64,000 bases of DNA from assembly GCF_015557635.1 (NCBI RefSeq), contig NZ_JADNOP010000003.1, forward strand, positions 203,119 through 267,118. Reading direction: 5' to 3'. The notes below the pieces were generated by a model, which searched no databases, was not told where the DNA came from, and saw only the letters and a list, made by a program, of their open reading frames with translations. A program made the position numbers and the translations under genes. Positions 18,295 to 26,509 of the stretch are shown piece by piece (within the stretch, counting starts at the first letter, position 1; each line of letters begins with the position of its first letter). The DNA comes from Fusicatenibacter saccharivorans. Lineage in GTDB: Bacteria; Bacillota; Clostridia; Lachnospirales; Lachnospiraceae.

Positions 18295-18912
18295 TCAGCT
18301 GAGGCGGTAAGAACCTTTCGAAAGTTTCACAAGCTGTCCTTCTTCGAGCAGCTTCTTTAAAACCCGCTGGAGCTGGCGGCGGCTGCAGTGGAGCTGCATG
18401 GCCATCTTTTCCACGCCGGAAAACGTCTGATCCGGACAGCGCTCTGAGAGATAAGAGAGGAAGGATTCCTCGAGCGTGGAAAAATTCGACTGGGAGCTGG
18501 AATAAAGCATCAGCTTTTCGGTGACAGAGTTTAAAAGATATCGTAAAAAGCGGTTGTCGTTCAGCAGAAGCTCTTTCGTGGAAGCGAGCGGCAGAACAAT
18601 ACAAAGCGCGGTGGTGCGTGCCTCGATCTGGTGCGTATCATCGCGTTTTCCGCAGAATTCCATATCGCCGATGCAGGTAAAGCCGTCGAGATAGCCGATC
18701 GGGTAGCTCGTGCCGTCGGCGCGGTTGGCGCTGATCTCGATGGAACCGTCCACGAGGAACGAGAGGTATTCCTCCGGATTCAGCGTGTCGAGCCGTTCGC
18801 CCTTTTTAAATTGATACAGAGAAAATGCGAGATCCGGGGTATCGAAAAGAGATGGGATTTCATGTTTCTGAAGATAAAAGTCCAGCAGAGCCGGATCAAA
18901 AATTCGTTTCAT
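18295..18912 (-). CDS. Crp/Fnr family transcriptional regulator
   Basis: A 205-residue regulator with an N-terminal cyclic-nucleotide-binding-type beta barrel (PEEYLSFLVDGSIEIS...GYLDGFTCIGDMEF) and a C-terminal helix-turn-helix (GVEKMAMQLHCSRRQLQRVLKKLLEEGQLV). No Fnr cysteine cluster is visible, so an oxygen-sensing Fe-S role is unlikely; the ligand is unknown. It is transcribed away from the MATE gene at 19040, and a TGTGA-N6-ACACA palindrome lies between them, so it probably activates that gene and may regulate itself. GAAAGGATTTTCCT precedes the ATG. Confidence 0.88.
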   Translation of the reverse strand: MKRIFDPALLDFYLQKHEIPSLFDTPDLAFSLYQFKKGERLDTLNPEEYLSFLVDGSIEISANRADGTSYPIGYLDGFTCIGDMEFCGKRDDTHQIEARTTALCIVLPLASTKELLLNDNRFLRYLLNSVTEKLMLYSSSQSNFSTLEESFLSYLSERCPDQTFSGVEKMAMQLHCSRRQLQRVLKKLLEEGQLVKLSKGSYRLS

Positions 18913-18958
18913 AGGAAAATCCTTTCACAGAAAAATTTTTTGGAAAACTTTTTCTTTA

Positions 18959-18976
18959 TTGTGACATATGACACAA
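18959..18976. promoter_or_regulatory. Crp-type operator upstream of the MATE gene
   Basis: TTGTGACATATGACACAA is an 18-bp palindrome with a single mismatched pair, close to the Crp consensus TGTGA-N6-TCACA. A -10 TAAGAT at 18997-19002 has no recognisable -35. If transcription starts near 19009, the operator centre falls at about -41.5, the class II activator position. Confidence 0.7.
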
Positions 18977-19039
18977 GAAAAAGCAAGAAAGTCTGCTAAG
19001 ATAAACCAGAACGAAAAAGAGGAAAGGGGAGTTTTCAAA

Positions 19040-20371
19040 ATGGAAAACGAATTATTTGAGAAAACAAAAGTGTCCAAAGCATATATGACGCTCGCACTTC
19101 CGGTCGTGCTCGGCATGATCGTGTCGCTGATCTATAATATGGTAGATACTTTTTTCATCGCGCGGACCGGAAACACGGCGCTGATTGCCGGCGTATCGCT
19201 CGGCACACCGATTTTCACGCTGATGATTGCACTCGGTGACATCTTCGGCGTCGGCGGCAGTTCCGTCATTTCGCGCCTCTTCGGTAAAAAAGAGTACGAG
19301 GACGGAAGACGGATCAGCGTATTCTGCTTTTACGCAGCGATTGCTGTCGGCATTGTGGTCAGCATCATCCTGCTTGCCGCCAAACAGCCGATCCTTGGCC
19401 TGCTTGGCTGTGATGAGACGACGTGGCAGTATGCGGGGGACTATTACCAGTGGATTGCACTCGGCGCACCGTTTATCATCCTGCAGCTGACGCCGAACAA
19501 TCTTCTTCGGACCGAGGGCTTCGCAAAAGCCTCGATGATCGGAACAATGCTGGGAGCCGTCGTCAACATCATTCTTGACCCGATCTTTATTTACACGCTC
19601 GGCATGGGAGCAGCCGGAGCAGCGATTGCAACGGTGATTGGCAACATCTGCGGTGATATTTTCTATGTTATCTTTATGATAAAGAAATGCCGCTATCTCT
19701 CCGTCGATTTCCGAAAACTGAAAGTGACCGGAGCAGAGGTACTTGCCGTTCTTGCCATCGGCATTCCGGCATCCGTCACAAACTTTATGCAGAGCATCGG
19801 CGTGACGCTGACGAACCGATTTTTGCAGCCGTATGGAACGGACAAAGTTGCAGCGATGGGAATTGCTTTGAAAATTATTATGATTTCTGTTCTTGTGATG
19901 GTCGGTTTCGCTTTTGGCGGACAGCCGCTGGTCGGATACAATTATGGAGCGAAAAATAAAAAACGCCTCAGTGAGACGATCCGCTTTGCCTTCCTCCTGG
20001 AAGTGCTGACCGGTGCCGGAATGGCGGTTGTGCTCGGTGCGGCGGCTCCGCTTCTCGTGGGACTATTCTTAAAAGAGGCGGATGTCATTGCAGTGGCCCA
20101 GCAGATCCTCCGCGTTCAGCTCATTGGTATGCCGTTTGTTGGTATCGTACTCGCATCGACCTGTATTTTCCAGGCGATCGGAAACGGGGCAGGAGCAATG
20201 ATTCTTTCGGCAGGACGTCAGGGCGTGATTTTTGCCATTGTAATTTTCTGCGCTTCGAAACTTGCCGGTTTTTCCAGTGTTATTGCCTCCCAGCCGGTTT
20301 CTGATTTTCTGACCGCATTGGTGGCTGTGATGATTCTGCTTCAGTGGAAAAAGAAAGAATTTGCAAAATAA
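19040..20371 (+). CDS. MATE family efflux transporter (second of three)
   Basis: Membrane exporter of 443 residues with about 12 helices. The start at MENELFEKTKVSKAYMTLALP follows GGAAAGGGGAG; a longer upstream reading would run through the operator and promoter. Typical features are ALPVVLGMIVSLIYNMVDTFFI at the start and a central loop near residue 220, followed by the second six-helix half. Divergent from a Crp/Fnr gene with a shared operator, suggesting induction by that regulator's signal. Followed by a strong terminator. Confidence 0.93.
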   Translation: MENELFEKTKVSKAYMTLALPVVLGMIVSLIYNMVDTFFIARTGNTALIAGVSLGTPIFTLMIALGDIFGVGGSSVISRLFGKKEYEDGRRISVFCFYAAIAVGIVVSIILLAAKQPILGLLGCDETTWQYAGDYYQWIALGAPFIILQLTPNNLLRTEGFAKASMIGTMLGAVVNIILDPIFIYTLGMGAAGAAIATVIGNICGDIFYVIFMIKKCRYLSVDFRKLKVTGAEVLAVLAIGIPASVTNFMQSIGVTLTNRFLQPYGTDKVAAMGIALKIIMISVLVMVGFAFGGQPLVGYNYGAKNKKRLSETIRFAFLLEVLTGAGMAVVLGAAAPLLVGLFLKEADVIAVAQQILRVQLIGMPFVGIVLASTCIFQAIGNGAGAMILSAGRQGVIFAIVIFCASKLAGFSSVIASQPVSDFLTALVAVMILLQWKKKEFAK

Positions 20372-20382
20372 GAAAGAACAGC

Positions 20383-20434
20383 AAAGCGGCTGCGGCACAG
20401 CGTTCCGGAACGGGAACCTGCCGCAGCCGCTTTT
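20383..20434 (+). terminator. Intrinsic terminator after second MATE gene
   Basis: AAAGCGGCTGCGGCA pairs perfectly with TGCCGCAGCCGCTTT; the 21-base loop contains an inner GTTCC/GGAAC hairpin. Confidence 0.88.
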
Positions 20435-20534
20435 GGAGTGCGCAAAAAAACAGAATTCCTGCACAGGCGGCTGCCATGTCAAAAACACGTAAAAGTGATG
20501 AAAAAACGTCTCTTAATTCGGCAGTATTACGGGA

Positions 20535-20563
20535 TTGCATTCTGAGAAAACAAGATATAAAAT
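20535..20563 (+). promoter_or_regulatory. Probable promoter of third MATE gene
   Basis: TTGCAT at 20535-20540, 17-base spacer, TAAAAT at 20558-20563. Confidence 0.55.
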
Positions 20564-20621
20564 GGCATGAGATTCGACAAAAAGGGGAAGCAAAAACATA
20601 CGACAATAGGGAGGACATCAC

Positions 20622-21989
20622 ATGGAAACAAAGAAAAGCGCAGCAAAAGATCTGACCAACGGCAGCCCGGTAAAACTGATTCTGGGGTTTGCGCTGCCGC
20701 TGCTGCTCGGCATGCTGTTTCAGCAGTTCTACAGCATGGTCGATACGATTATTGTAGGAAAATTTCTCGGCGCGAAAGCACTCGCGGCCGTTGGAAGCAC
20801 AGGTTCGATCAACTTTATGATCGTGGGCTTCTGTATGGGAATCTGCAACGGATTTGCCATTCCGGTTGCGCAGATGTTCGGCGCAGGCGACCGGAAGGCT
20901 CTGTGCCGGTATGTGGGAAACGGAGCTGTCCTGGCAGGTCTTTTTTCGGTTGTGATGACGGTTCTTGTCTGCATCTGGTGCCGTGATATTCTGGTGCTGA
21001 TGAAAACGCCGTCTGATATTCTGGACGGTGCATACGCTTATATCTTCGTCATTTTCCTTGGCATCCCGCTGATGGTACTCTATAACCAGACCTCGGCGAT
21101 CATGCGAAGCCTCGGCGACAGCCGTTCCCCCTTGATTTTTCTTGGTATTTCTTCGGTACTGAATATTGTACTTGACCTTGTGCTGGTCCGCCCGATGGGA
21201 GTGGCAGGAACGGCGTGGGCGACGATTATTGCGCAGGGAATCTCCGGGTTCTTATGTCTCTTTTATATGAAGAAAAAATTCACAATTCTCACTTTCCAGA
21301 GAGAGGACTGGAAGCTGCACAAGCACTATGTGATCAATCTGTGCAACATGGGAATCCCGATGGGCCTGCAGTATTCGATCACCGCAATCGGAAGCGTTAT
21401 TTTACAGACTGCCGTCAACGGCCTTGGTTCCACGGCGGTTGCCTCTGTCACGGCAGCCGGCAAAATTTCCATGTTCTGCTGCTGCCCGTTCGATGCGCTC
21501 GGCTCCACGATGGCGACGTACGCCGGACAGAACGTCGGAGCGAAAAAGATGGATCGCGTCAACACCGGAATCCTGGCGAGCTCAATCATCGGAAGCGTGT
21601 ATTCTGTGGTTATTTTAGGTGTCATGTTCCTGTGGTCCCGCCAGATTTCGCTTCTCTTTGTAGATGCATCCGAGACGGTCATCCTCGACCAGGCGCGTCA
21701 GATGCTGCTGATCAACATGGTATTTTACATTCCGCTGACCCTTGTCAATGTCGTACGATTTACCGTGCAGGGCATGGGCTTCAGCAAATTTGCAATCCTT
21801 GCCGGCGTCTGCGAGATGATCGGCCGTTCGGTGGTAGCCTTTTTCCTTGTTCCGTATTTTGGTTACACCGCAGTCTGCTTCGCAAGCCCGGTGGCATGGA
21901 TTCTCGCCGATCTGTTTCTCGTTCCGGCGTACCTGTACTGCGCAAAAACGCTTCGTTCTCTTTTTGAGAAAAATGCGCAGATGATGTAA
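20622..21989 (+). CDS. MATE family efflux transporter (third of three)
   Basis: Membrane exporter of 455 residues. It begins METKKSAAKDLTNGSPVKLILGFALP with LLGMLFQQFYSMVDTIIVGKFLG, the pattern of a common clostridial MATE subfamily, and has two six-helix halves. AGGGAGG precedes the ATG by 8 bases. It has its own promoter and is separated by a terminator from the preceding MATE gene, so the two are tandem but independently transcribed paralogues of different subgroups. Substrate unknown. Confidence 0.93.
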   Translation: METKKSAAKDLTNGSPVKLILGFALPLLLGMLFQQFYSMVDTIIVGKFLGAKALAAVGSTGSINFMIVGFCMGICNGFAIPVAQMFGAGDRKALCRYVGNGAVLAGLFSVVMTVLVCIWCRDILVLMKTPSDILDGAYAYIFVIFLGIPLMVLYNQTSAIMRSLGDSRSPLIFLGISSVLNIVLDLVLVRPMGVAGTAWATIIAQGISGFLCLFYMKKKFTILTFQREDWKLHKHYVINLCNMGIPMGLQYSITAIGSVILQTAVNGLGSTAVASVTAAGKISMFCCCPFDALGSTMATYAGQNVGAKKMDRVNTGILASSIIGSVYSVVILGVMFLWSRQISLLFVDASETVILDQARQMLLINMVFYIPLTLVNVVRFTVQGMGFSKFAILAGVCEMIGRSVVAFFLVPYFGYTAVCFASPVAWILADLFLVPAYLYCAKTLRSLFEKNAQMM

Positions 21990-22003
21990 GCCGTGCCGCA
22001 AGA

Positions 22004-22032
22004 TGGACAAGCTGTTTCAATTCTGGTATAAT
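22004..22032 (+). promoter_or_regulatory. Sigma-A promoter of the Mur ligase gene
   Basis: TGGACA at 22004-22009, 17-base spacer, perfect TATAAT at 22027-22032. Confidence 0.75.
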
Positions 22033-22090
22033 GGAGCCTGGATTTTAGGAAAGCTGAAAAAGAATCCCATAGAAGAGAGGAAGATATCCT

Positions 22091-23641
22091 ATGAAACAGT
22101 CGGTATTAGAATATAAGAAACTTCTGGAGCAGGAAGGCCTTCTGGTGGAATTTGCAGAGCCGGAAGGAAAAGAAGGAGAGGACAGACCCGTTACCCTCGT
22201 AACGTATTTTTCGGGCGGAGCGGCTCAGGGAACTCTGTTTCTCTGCAAAGGAGCTGCATTCAAAGAGGCATACTTAAAAGACGCCGTAAACCGCGGTGCT
22301 GTTGCCTATGTAAGTGAAAAAAAATACGAAGCGGGAAAAGAAATTCCGGCGCTCATCGTCAACGATGCCAGAAAAGCACAGTTTGTGCTGGGTGAGGCGT
22401 TTTACGATTATCCGGCAAAGTCGCTGCATGTCACGGCGCTGACCGGAACAAAAGGAAAGACAACGACAGCCTATTACCTGCAGTCGATGCTCGATGCCTG
22501 CCTGAAAAAACAGGGCGGAAACGGATGTGCACTGTTAAGTTCGATTGAATATTACGACGGAAAGACGAGAGAAGCATCAACGCTCACCACGCCGGAATCC
22601 CTGGAGCTGTGCCGCCATATGCGCAATGCCGTAGATGCAGGCCTTTCCCATATGGTGATGGAAGCATCCTCCCAGGCGCTCAAATACGAGAGAGTCGGAA
22701 ACACGCATTTTGATACCGCCATTTTCCTGAACATCTCCGAGGACCACATCAGCCCGACGGAGCACAAGGATTTTGATGATTATTTCCAGTCGAAATTAAA
22801 GATCTTCGACCGCTGCACCTGCGCCTGCGTGAACCTGGACAGCGACCATATCGAGGAAATCCTGAAAGCTGCGGCAAAATGCGAGCGCGTCGTTACGTTT
22901 GGATCGAAAGAAAATGCTGTAATCCGCGTGAGTGATATCAAGCCGGGCAGAGGAAAATTCTATTTCCATGTGGCAGGACCGGATTTCTCGGAAGATTTTA
23001 CCCTGCCGGTGCACGGAGCCTTCAATGTGGAGAATGCCGTAGCTGCCATTGCGGCTGCCTGGTCGATGGGAATCCCGGTTTCGCTGATCAAGGAAAGCCT
23101 CCTTGGCGTCACCGTTCCGGGAAGGATGGAGACGTATGAGAGCAGCGCGGGCGAGGTCACGGCGATCGTGGATTTCGCGCACAATGGCCTGAGTTTTGAA
23201 AAAATGTTTGATACCGTAGCACTCGAATACCCGGGGAGCCGCGTAAGCGTTGTGTTCGGAACCCCGGGCGGAAAAGCATTCAACCGCAGAAAAGATATGG
23301 GTGAGATTTCCGGAAAACGGGCGGACCGGATTTTCCTCGTACCGGATGATCCGGGAAACGAAGATCCGCAGGCGATCTGTGAGGAGATCGGCGGGTACAT
23401 AGCAAAGGAAGGTGCATCCTTCCAGATCCGCATGGACCGCGGAGCAGCAATCCGGGAGGCGATTCTTGGCGCCGTACCGGGAGAGGTTGTTCTGATCCTT
23501 GGAAAAGGCGCGGACGTGACGATGCACGTCGGAAACAGAAATGTGCCGTACCGGTCAGATGCCGTCTATGCAAAAGAGGCGCTTGCCGAATATGGAAATG
23601 CATTTGCCGAAGCGGCAACGGCTCGTGAAACAGAAGAATAG
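22091..23641 (+). CDS. MurE-family Mur ligase (UDP-MurNAc-tripeptide synthetase-like)
   Basis: Mur ligases add amino acids to UDP-MurNAc peptides with ATP. The three-domain layout is visible: an N-terminal UDP-binding domain (1-115), a central ATPase with TGTKGKTTT, MEASSQAL and the conserved Lys of the YFQSKLKIF segment, and a C-terminal domain with GRME and DFAHNG. Length 516 fits MurE. The amino-acid-selecting loop reads PDDPGNEDP instead of the diaminopimelate-type DNPRxEDP; it lacks the Arg that binds meso-DAP and is closer to Lys-type DNPANDDP. It could be a MurE paralogue with another substrate. Stands alone with promoter and terminator, outside a dcw cluster. Confidence 0.85.
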   Translation: MKQSVLEYKKLLEQEGLLVEFAEPEGKEGEDRPVTLVTYFSGGAAQGTLFLCKGAAFKEAYLKDAVNRGAVAYVSEKKYEAGKEIPALIVNDARKAQFVLGEAFYDYPAKSLHVTALTGTKGKTTTAYYLQSMLDACLKKQGGNGCALLSSIEYYDGKTREASTLTTPESLELCRHMRNAVDAGLSHMVMEASSQALKYERVGNTHFDTAIFLNISEDHISPTEHKDFDDYFQSKLKIFDRCTCACVNLDSDHIEEILKAAAKCERVVTFGSKENAVIRVSDIKPGRGKFYFHVAGPDFSEDFTLPVHGAFNVENAVAAIAAAWSMGIPVSLIKESLLGVTVPGRMETYESSAGEVTAIVDFAHNGLSFEKMFDTVALEYPGSRVSVVFGTPGGKAFNRRKDMGEISGKRADRIFLVPDDPGNEDPQAICEEIGGYIAKEGASFQIRMDRGAAIREAILGAVPGEVVLILGKGADVTMHVGNRNVPYRSDAVYAKEALAEYGNAFAEAATARETEE

Positions 23642-23665
23642 AAGCAAAAACAGAAAAAACAGAGC

Positions 23666-23702
23666 AAAAAAGACACGGAACAGAAAAATCCGTGTCTTTT
23701 TT
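23666..23702 (+). terminator. Intrinsic terminator after the Mur ligase gene
   Basis: AAAAAGACACGGA and TCCGTGTCTTTTTT form a stem around ACAGAAAAA. Confidence 0.88.
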
Positions 23703-23935
23703 GCGTCTGGCGGCAGCAGAAATGAAAATCAGACAGGAAATTTGGCGGATACATCCTACAAAATGTAGAAAAGAAGGACAGAAACTAGCCCGTATGACGA
23801 AAAGTTGTTAAAAATATAACGAACGAAAGTTAGACGTGTGAAACTAAACACAGAAAGCAAAAACCCGGGAACCATGCGGAAAAAGACGAATTCTGCGGGA
23901 TGAAGGACAAAGCTGTAAGTTTTTGGAAAGAATTC

Positions 23936-23964
23936 TTGTGAAAAAGAACAAAAAATGGTATAAT
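23936..23964 (+). promoter_or_regulatory. Upstream promoter before the malate/lactate dehydrogenase
   Basis: TTGTGA at 23936-23941, 17-base spacer, TATAAT at 23959-23964. It would give a leader of about 175 bases, which contains a hairpin CCAGAA-CACCCC-TTCTGG. The stretch 23703-23935 shows nothing else recognisable. Confidence 0.65.
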
Positions 23965-24052
23965 TGTATTGAAATATATCCAGAACACCCCTTCTGGAAG
24001 CGTACGGGCTCAGTGAGAAAAAAGATTTCACGAAAATGCTCGAAAAAAACAC

Positions 24053-24081
24053 TTGTTAAATTCTTGTCATAGTGCTATGAT
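24053..24081 (+). promoter_or_regulatory. Proximal promoter of the malate/lactate dehydrogenase, with operator-like palindrome
   Basis: TTGTTA at 24053-24058, 17-base spacer, TATGAT at 24076-24081. TCATAG-TG-CTATGA (24067-24080) is a perfect inverted repeat covering the spacer and -10. The upstream half TTGTTAA resembles one half of the redox regulator Rex site, but the second half (TTGTCAT) fits poorly. Confidence 0.6.
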
Positions 24082-24144
24082 AAGGAAAGTGAAAAATTTA
24101 TCAATCACAAAAACCAACTAGGGGTATTTTAGAAAGGAGTATTT

Positions 24145-25092
24145 ATGAGCAGCAAGATTACCATCATTGGAGCTGGAAGCGTTGGATCTACGATCGCCTA
24201 TACACTGTCGAACGAAGACATCGCGTCTGAGATTGTTCTCATCGATATTAACAAGAAAAAAGTAGAGGGAGAGGTTATGGATATCGCGCAGGGTACCTGC
24301 TTCCGCGATCCGGTCTCCATCATCGCAGGTGAGTATGAGGATGCCAAGGACTCTGATATCGTAATTATTACTTCCGGTATTGCAAGAAAGCCTGGCCAGA
24401 CCCGTATTGAGCTGACCCAGACCAACGTAAACATCTTAAAATCCATCACACCGGAAATCGTAAAAGCGGCTCCGAATGCCATCTACATCATTGTAAGCAA
24501 CCCGGTTGATATCATGACCTACGTGTTTACAAAGATCTCCGGACTTCCGGAAAACCAGATCCTTGGTTCTGGTACCATGCTGGATTCCGCAAGACTTCGC
24601 TGCGGACTGTCTGAACACCTCAACATTGCCCAGAAAAACATCCACGCTTACGTATTCGGTGAGCACGGCGATACTTCCTTCATTCCGTGGAGCGGCGCTT
24701 ACGTTTCCGGTGTCAGCCTGGACGAGTACTACGAGACCGTAGAAAAAATGGGCAAGAACGTAACCAAGATCGACAAAGATGCTATGCTGGAGTACGTAAG
24801 AACTTCCGGCGGACAGGTTATTGCAAACAAAGGAGCTACTTTCTATGCAGTATCTGTTGCAGTATGCAAACTGGTAGCAACCATTCTTTCTTCTTCCGAT
24901 TCTGTAGCAACCGTATCTTCCATGATGCACGGTGAGTACGGCATCGAGGAGGTATGCTTAAGCACACTGACCCTCGTTGGACCGAAAGGCGTACAGGGCA
25001 AGATTCCGATGCGTATGACAAAAGAGGAAGTAGAAAAACTCAAAGCAAGTGCCGACGCATTAAAAGCAGTTATCGCACAGATCGAGCACTAA
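24145..25092 (+). CDS. Malate dehydrogenase of the LDH-like type (or L-lactate dehydrogenase)
   Basis: NAD-dependent 2-hydroxyacid dehydrogenase of 315 residues. Visible are GAGSVGS (9-15) for NAD, Asp34 selecting NAD over NADP, Asp147/Arg150 (LDSARLR) and catalytic His174 (FGEHGDTSF). The specificity loop is GIARKPGQTR: Arg81 occupies the position that is Gln in lactate dehydrogenases (NQKPGETR) and Arg in malate dehydrogenases, while the rest looks LDH-like. Automated annotation would probably call it ldh. The neighbouring fumarase and fumarate reductase support malate dehydrogenase, making malate from oxaloacetate. AGAAAGGAG precedes the ATG. Confidence 0.85.
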   Translation: MSSKITIIGAGSVGSTIAYTLSNEDIASEIVLIDINKKKVEGEVMDIAQGTCFRDPVSIIAGEYEDAKDSDIVIITSGIARKPGQTRIELTQTNVNILKSITPEIVKAAPNAIYIIVSNPVDIMTYVFTKISGLPENQILGSGTMLDSARLRCGLSEHLNIAQKNIHAYVFGEHGDTSFIPWSGAYVSGVSLDEYYETVEKMGKNVTKIDKDAMLEYVRTSGGQVIANKGATFYAVSVAVCKLVATILSSSDSVATVSSMMHGEYGIEEVCLSTLTLVGPKGVQGKIPMRMTKEEVEKLKASADALKAVIAQIEH

Positions 25093-25298
25093 GAGCGGGC
25101 AATAAGCTCAAAACATAAAATTTATGGCAGTGGCAGAAAGTGCGAAAGAGCGGTATCTCCCACTGCCTTAACGTGCGCCTGAAGAAATTTTCCGCCGGGT
25201 GTACATAAAAAGGGTACCGGAAACTTTTCCGGTGCCGGACAGAAGATACCGCAGGAAAAATGGAAACCAACAGGAGCAAGTAAGAAAGGAGCAATTCC
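25093..25298 (+). other. Intergenic region with two hairpins before the hdr operon
   Basis: GGCAGTGG (25126-25133) pairs with CCACTGCC (25160-25167), and GGTACCGGAAA (25213-25223) with TTTCCGGTGCC (25226-25236). Neither is followed by a T-run, so a clear terminator is missing and read-through from the dehydrogenase into hdrB is possible. No strong promoter is seen. Confidence 0.45.
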
Positions 25299-26096
25299 AT
25301 GACCTACAGTTATTTTCCGGGCTGTACGCTGAAGAACAAAGCAAAAGATCTGGATCACTATGCCAGAGAGTGCGCAAAAGTTCTGGGATTTGAACTGGAA
25401 GAAATTGAAAACTGGCAGTGCTGCGGAGCTGTGTATCCACAGGCATCCGATGAAATCGCCACAAAACTTTCTTCGGTTCGCGCCTTAGCAGACGCCAAAG
25501 AAAAAGGACAGGATCTGATCACAGTCTGTTCCGCCTGTCATCACGTGATCAAACGCGTAAACGATGACATGGCGAATGTAGAAGACATTCAGACAAAAGT
25601 AAACAACTACATGGCTCTTTCCGAGCCATATCTTGGCGAAACGAAAGTACTTCATTATCTGGAAGTGCTGCGTGACGTCGTTGGATTTGACAAGATCAAA
25701 GAGAAAGTGGTAAACCCATTAAAAGGAAGAAAAATCGGCGCATATTACGGCTGTATGCTGCTTCGTCCGAGCACCACAATGCAGTTTGACGATCCGGAAA
25801 ATCCGACAATCATTGAAGACTTTATCAAGGCCCTTGGCGCAACACCGGTCGTATATCCGATGAGAAATGAGTGCTGCGGCGGCTACATATCCCTCAAAGA
25901 AAAGAAAATGGCATCCAACATGGTAGACCAGATCATGGCATCCGCATCCTACAAAGGAGCAGAAGAACTGATCACTGCATGTCCGCTTTGCATGTACAAC
26001 CTGCGCAATAACGGAACAAAAGAAGGTCTTCCGGTTACCTACTTTACCGAGCTTCTTGCAGAAGCACTCGGCATCAAAGAGGAGGTGCAGGCATGA
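25299..26096 (+). CDS. hdrB: Heterodisulfide reductase subunit B-like protein
   Basis: HdrB carries the disulfide-reducing site of heterodisulfide reductase, two non-cubane [4Fe-4S] clusters held by CCG domains. Both cysteine sets are complete: Cys9, Cys41-42, Cys77, Cys80 and Cys152, Cys192-193, Cys228, Cys231. Length 265 fits HdrB. This organism type is not expected to contain coenzyme M or B, so the electron acceptor must differ; fumarate via the downstream FrdAB-like proteins is my inference. AAGAAAGGAGC precedes the ATG; the stop overlaps the hdrC start (ATGA). Confidence 0.93.
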   Translation: MTYSYFPGCTLKNKAKDLDHYARECAKVLGFELEEIENWQCCGAVYPQASDEIATKLSSVRALADAKEKGQDLITVCSACHHVIKRVNDDMANVEDIQTKVNNYMALSEPYLGETKVLHYLEVLRDVVGFDKIKEKVVNPLKGRKIGAYYGCMLLRPSTTMQFDDPENPTIIEDFIKALGATPVVYPMRNECCGGYISLKEKKMASNMVDQIMASASYKGAEELITACPLCMYNLRNNGTKEGLPVTYFTELLAEALGIKEEVQA

Positions 26097-26476
26097 AAAT
26101 TGCAACATCCGATGAAATCCGTGCCATCGCCGGTGTGGATACCAGAAAATGTATGAAATGCGGTAAATGTTCCGCATCCTGTCCTGCTTATAACGAAATG
26201 GACATCCGTCCGCATCAGTTTGTATCTTACGTACAGAACGGCGATGTGGAAGCACTGATGAACTCCAAGTCCATCTGGAAATGCCTCTCCTGCTTCGCAT
26301 GTGTAGAGCGCTGTCCAAGAGACGTAAAACCTGCCAAACTGATCGAGGCAGTTCGTCTTTCCGTGATCCGTCAGAGAGGAGAGAATTATCTTTCTCCGGA
26401 TGAAATTCCGGCTCTTCTGGATGATGAGACTCCGCAGCAGCTTCTGATGAGTGCATTCCGTAAATATAGAAAGTAA
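26093..26476 (+). CDS. hdrC: Heterodisulfide reductase subunit C-like protein
   Basis: A 127-residue electron-transfer protein linking HdrA to HdrB. Two ferredoxin-type [4Fe-4S] motifs are visible: Cys20, 23, 26, 30 (CMKCGKCSASCP) and Cys64, 67, 70, 74 (CLSCFACVERCP). Length is shorter than methanogen HdrC but typical for bacterial versions. It overlaps hdrB by 4 bases and precedes hdrA by 33 bases. Confidence 0.93.
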   Translation: MKIATSDEIRAIAGVDTRKCMKCGKCSASCPAYNEMDIRPHQFVSYVQNGDVEALMNSKSIWKCLSCFACVERCPRDVKPAKLIEAVRLSVIRQRGENYLSPDEIPALLDDETPQQLLMSAFRKYRK

Positions 26477-26509
26477 AAAACAACCCATCCACAGAAAGGT
26501 GAGAGAAAA

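Noticed and set aside
24145-25092. Plain L-lactate dehydrogenase assignment
   Set aside because: The overall sequence is LDH-like, but Arg81 in the specificity loop and the fumarase/fumarate reductase context argue for malate; kept only as an alternative.
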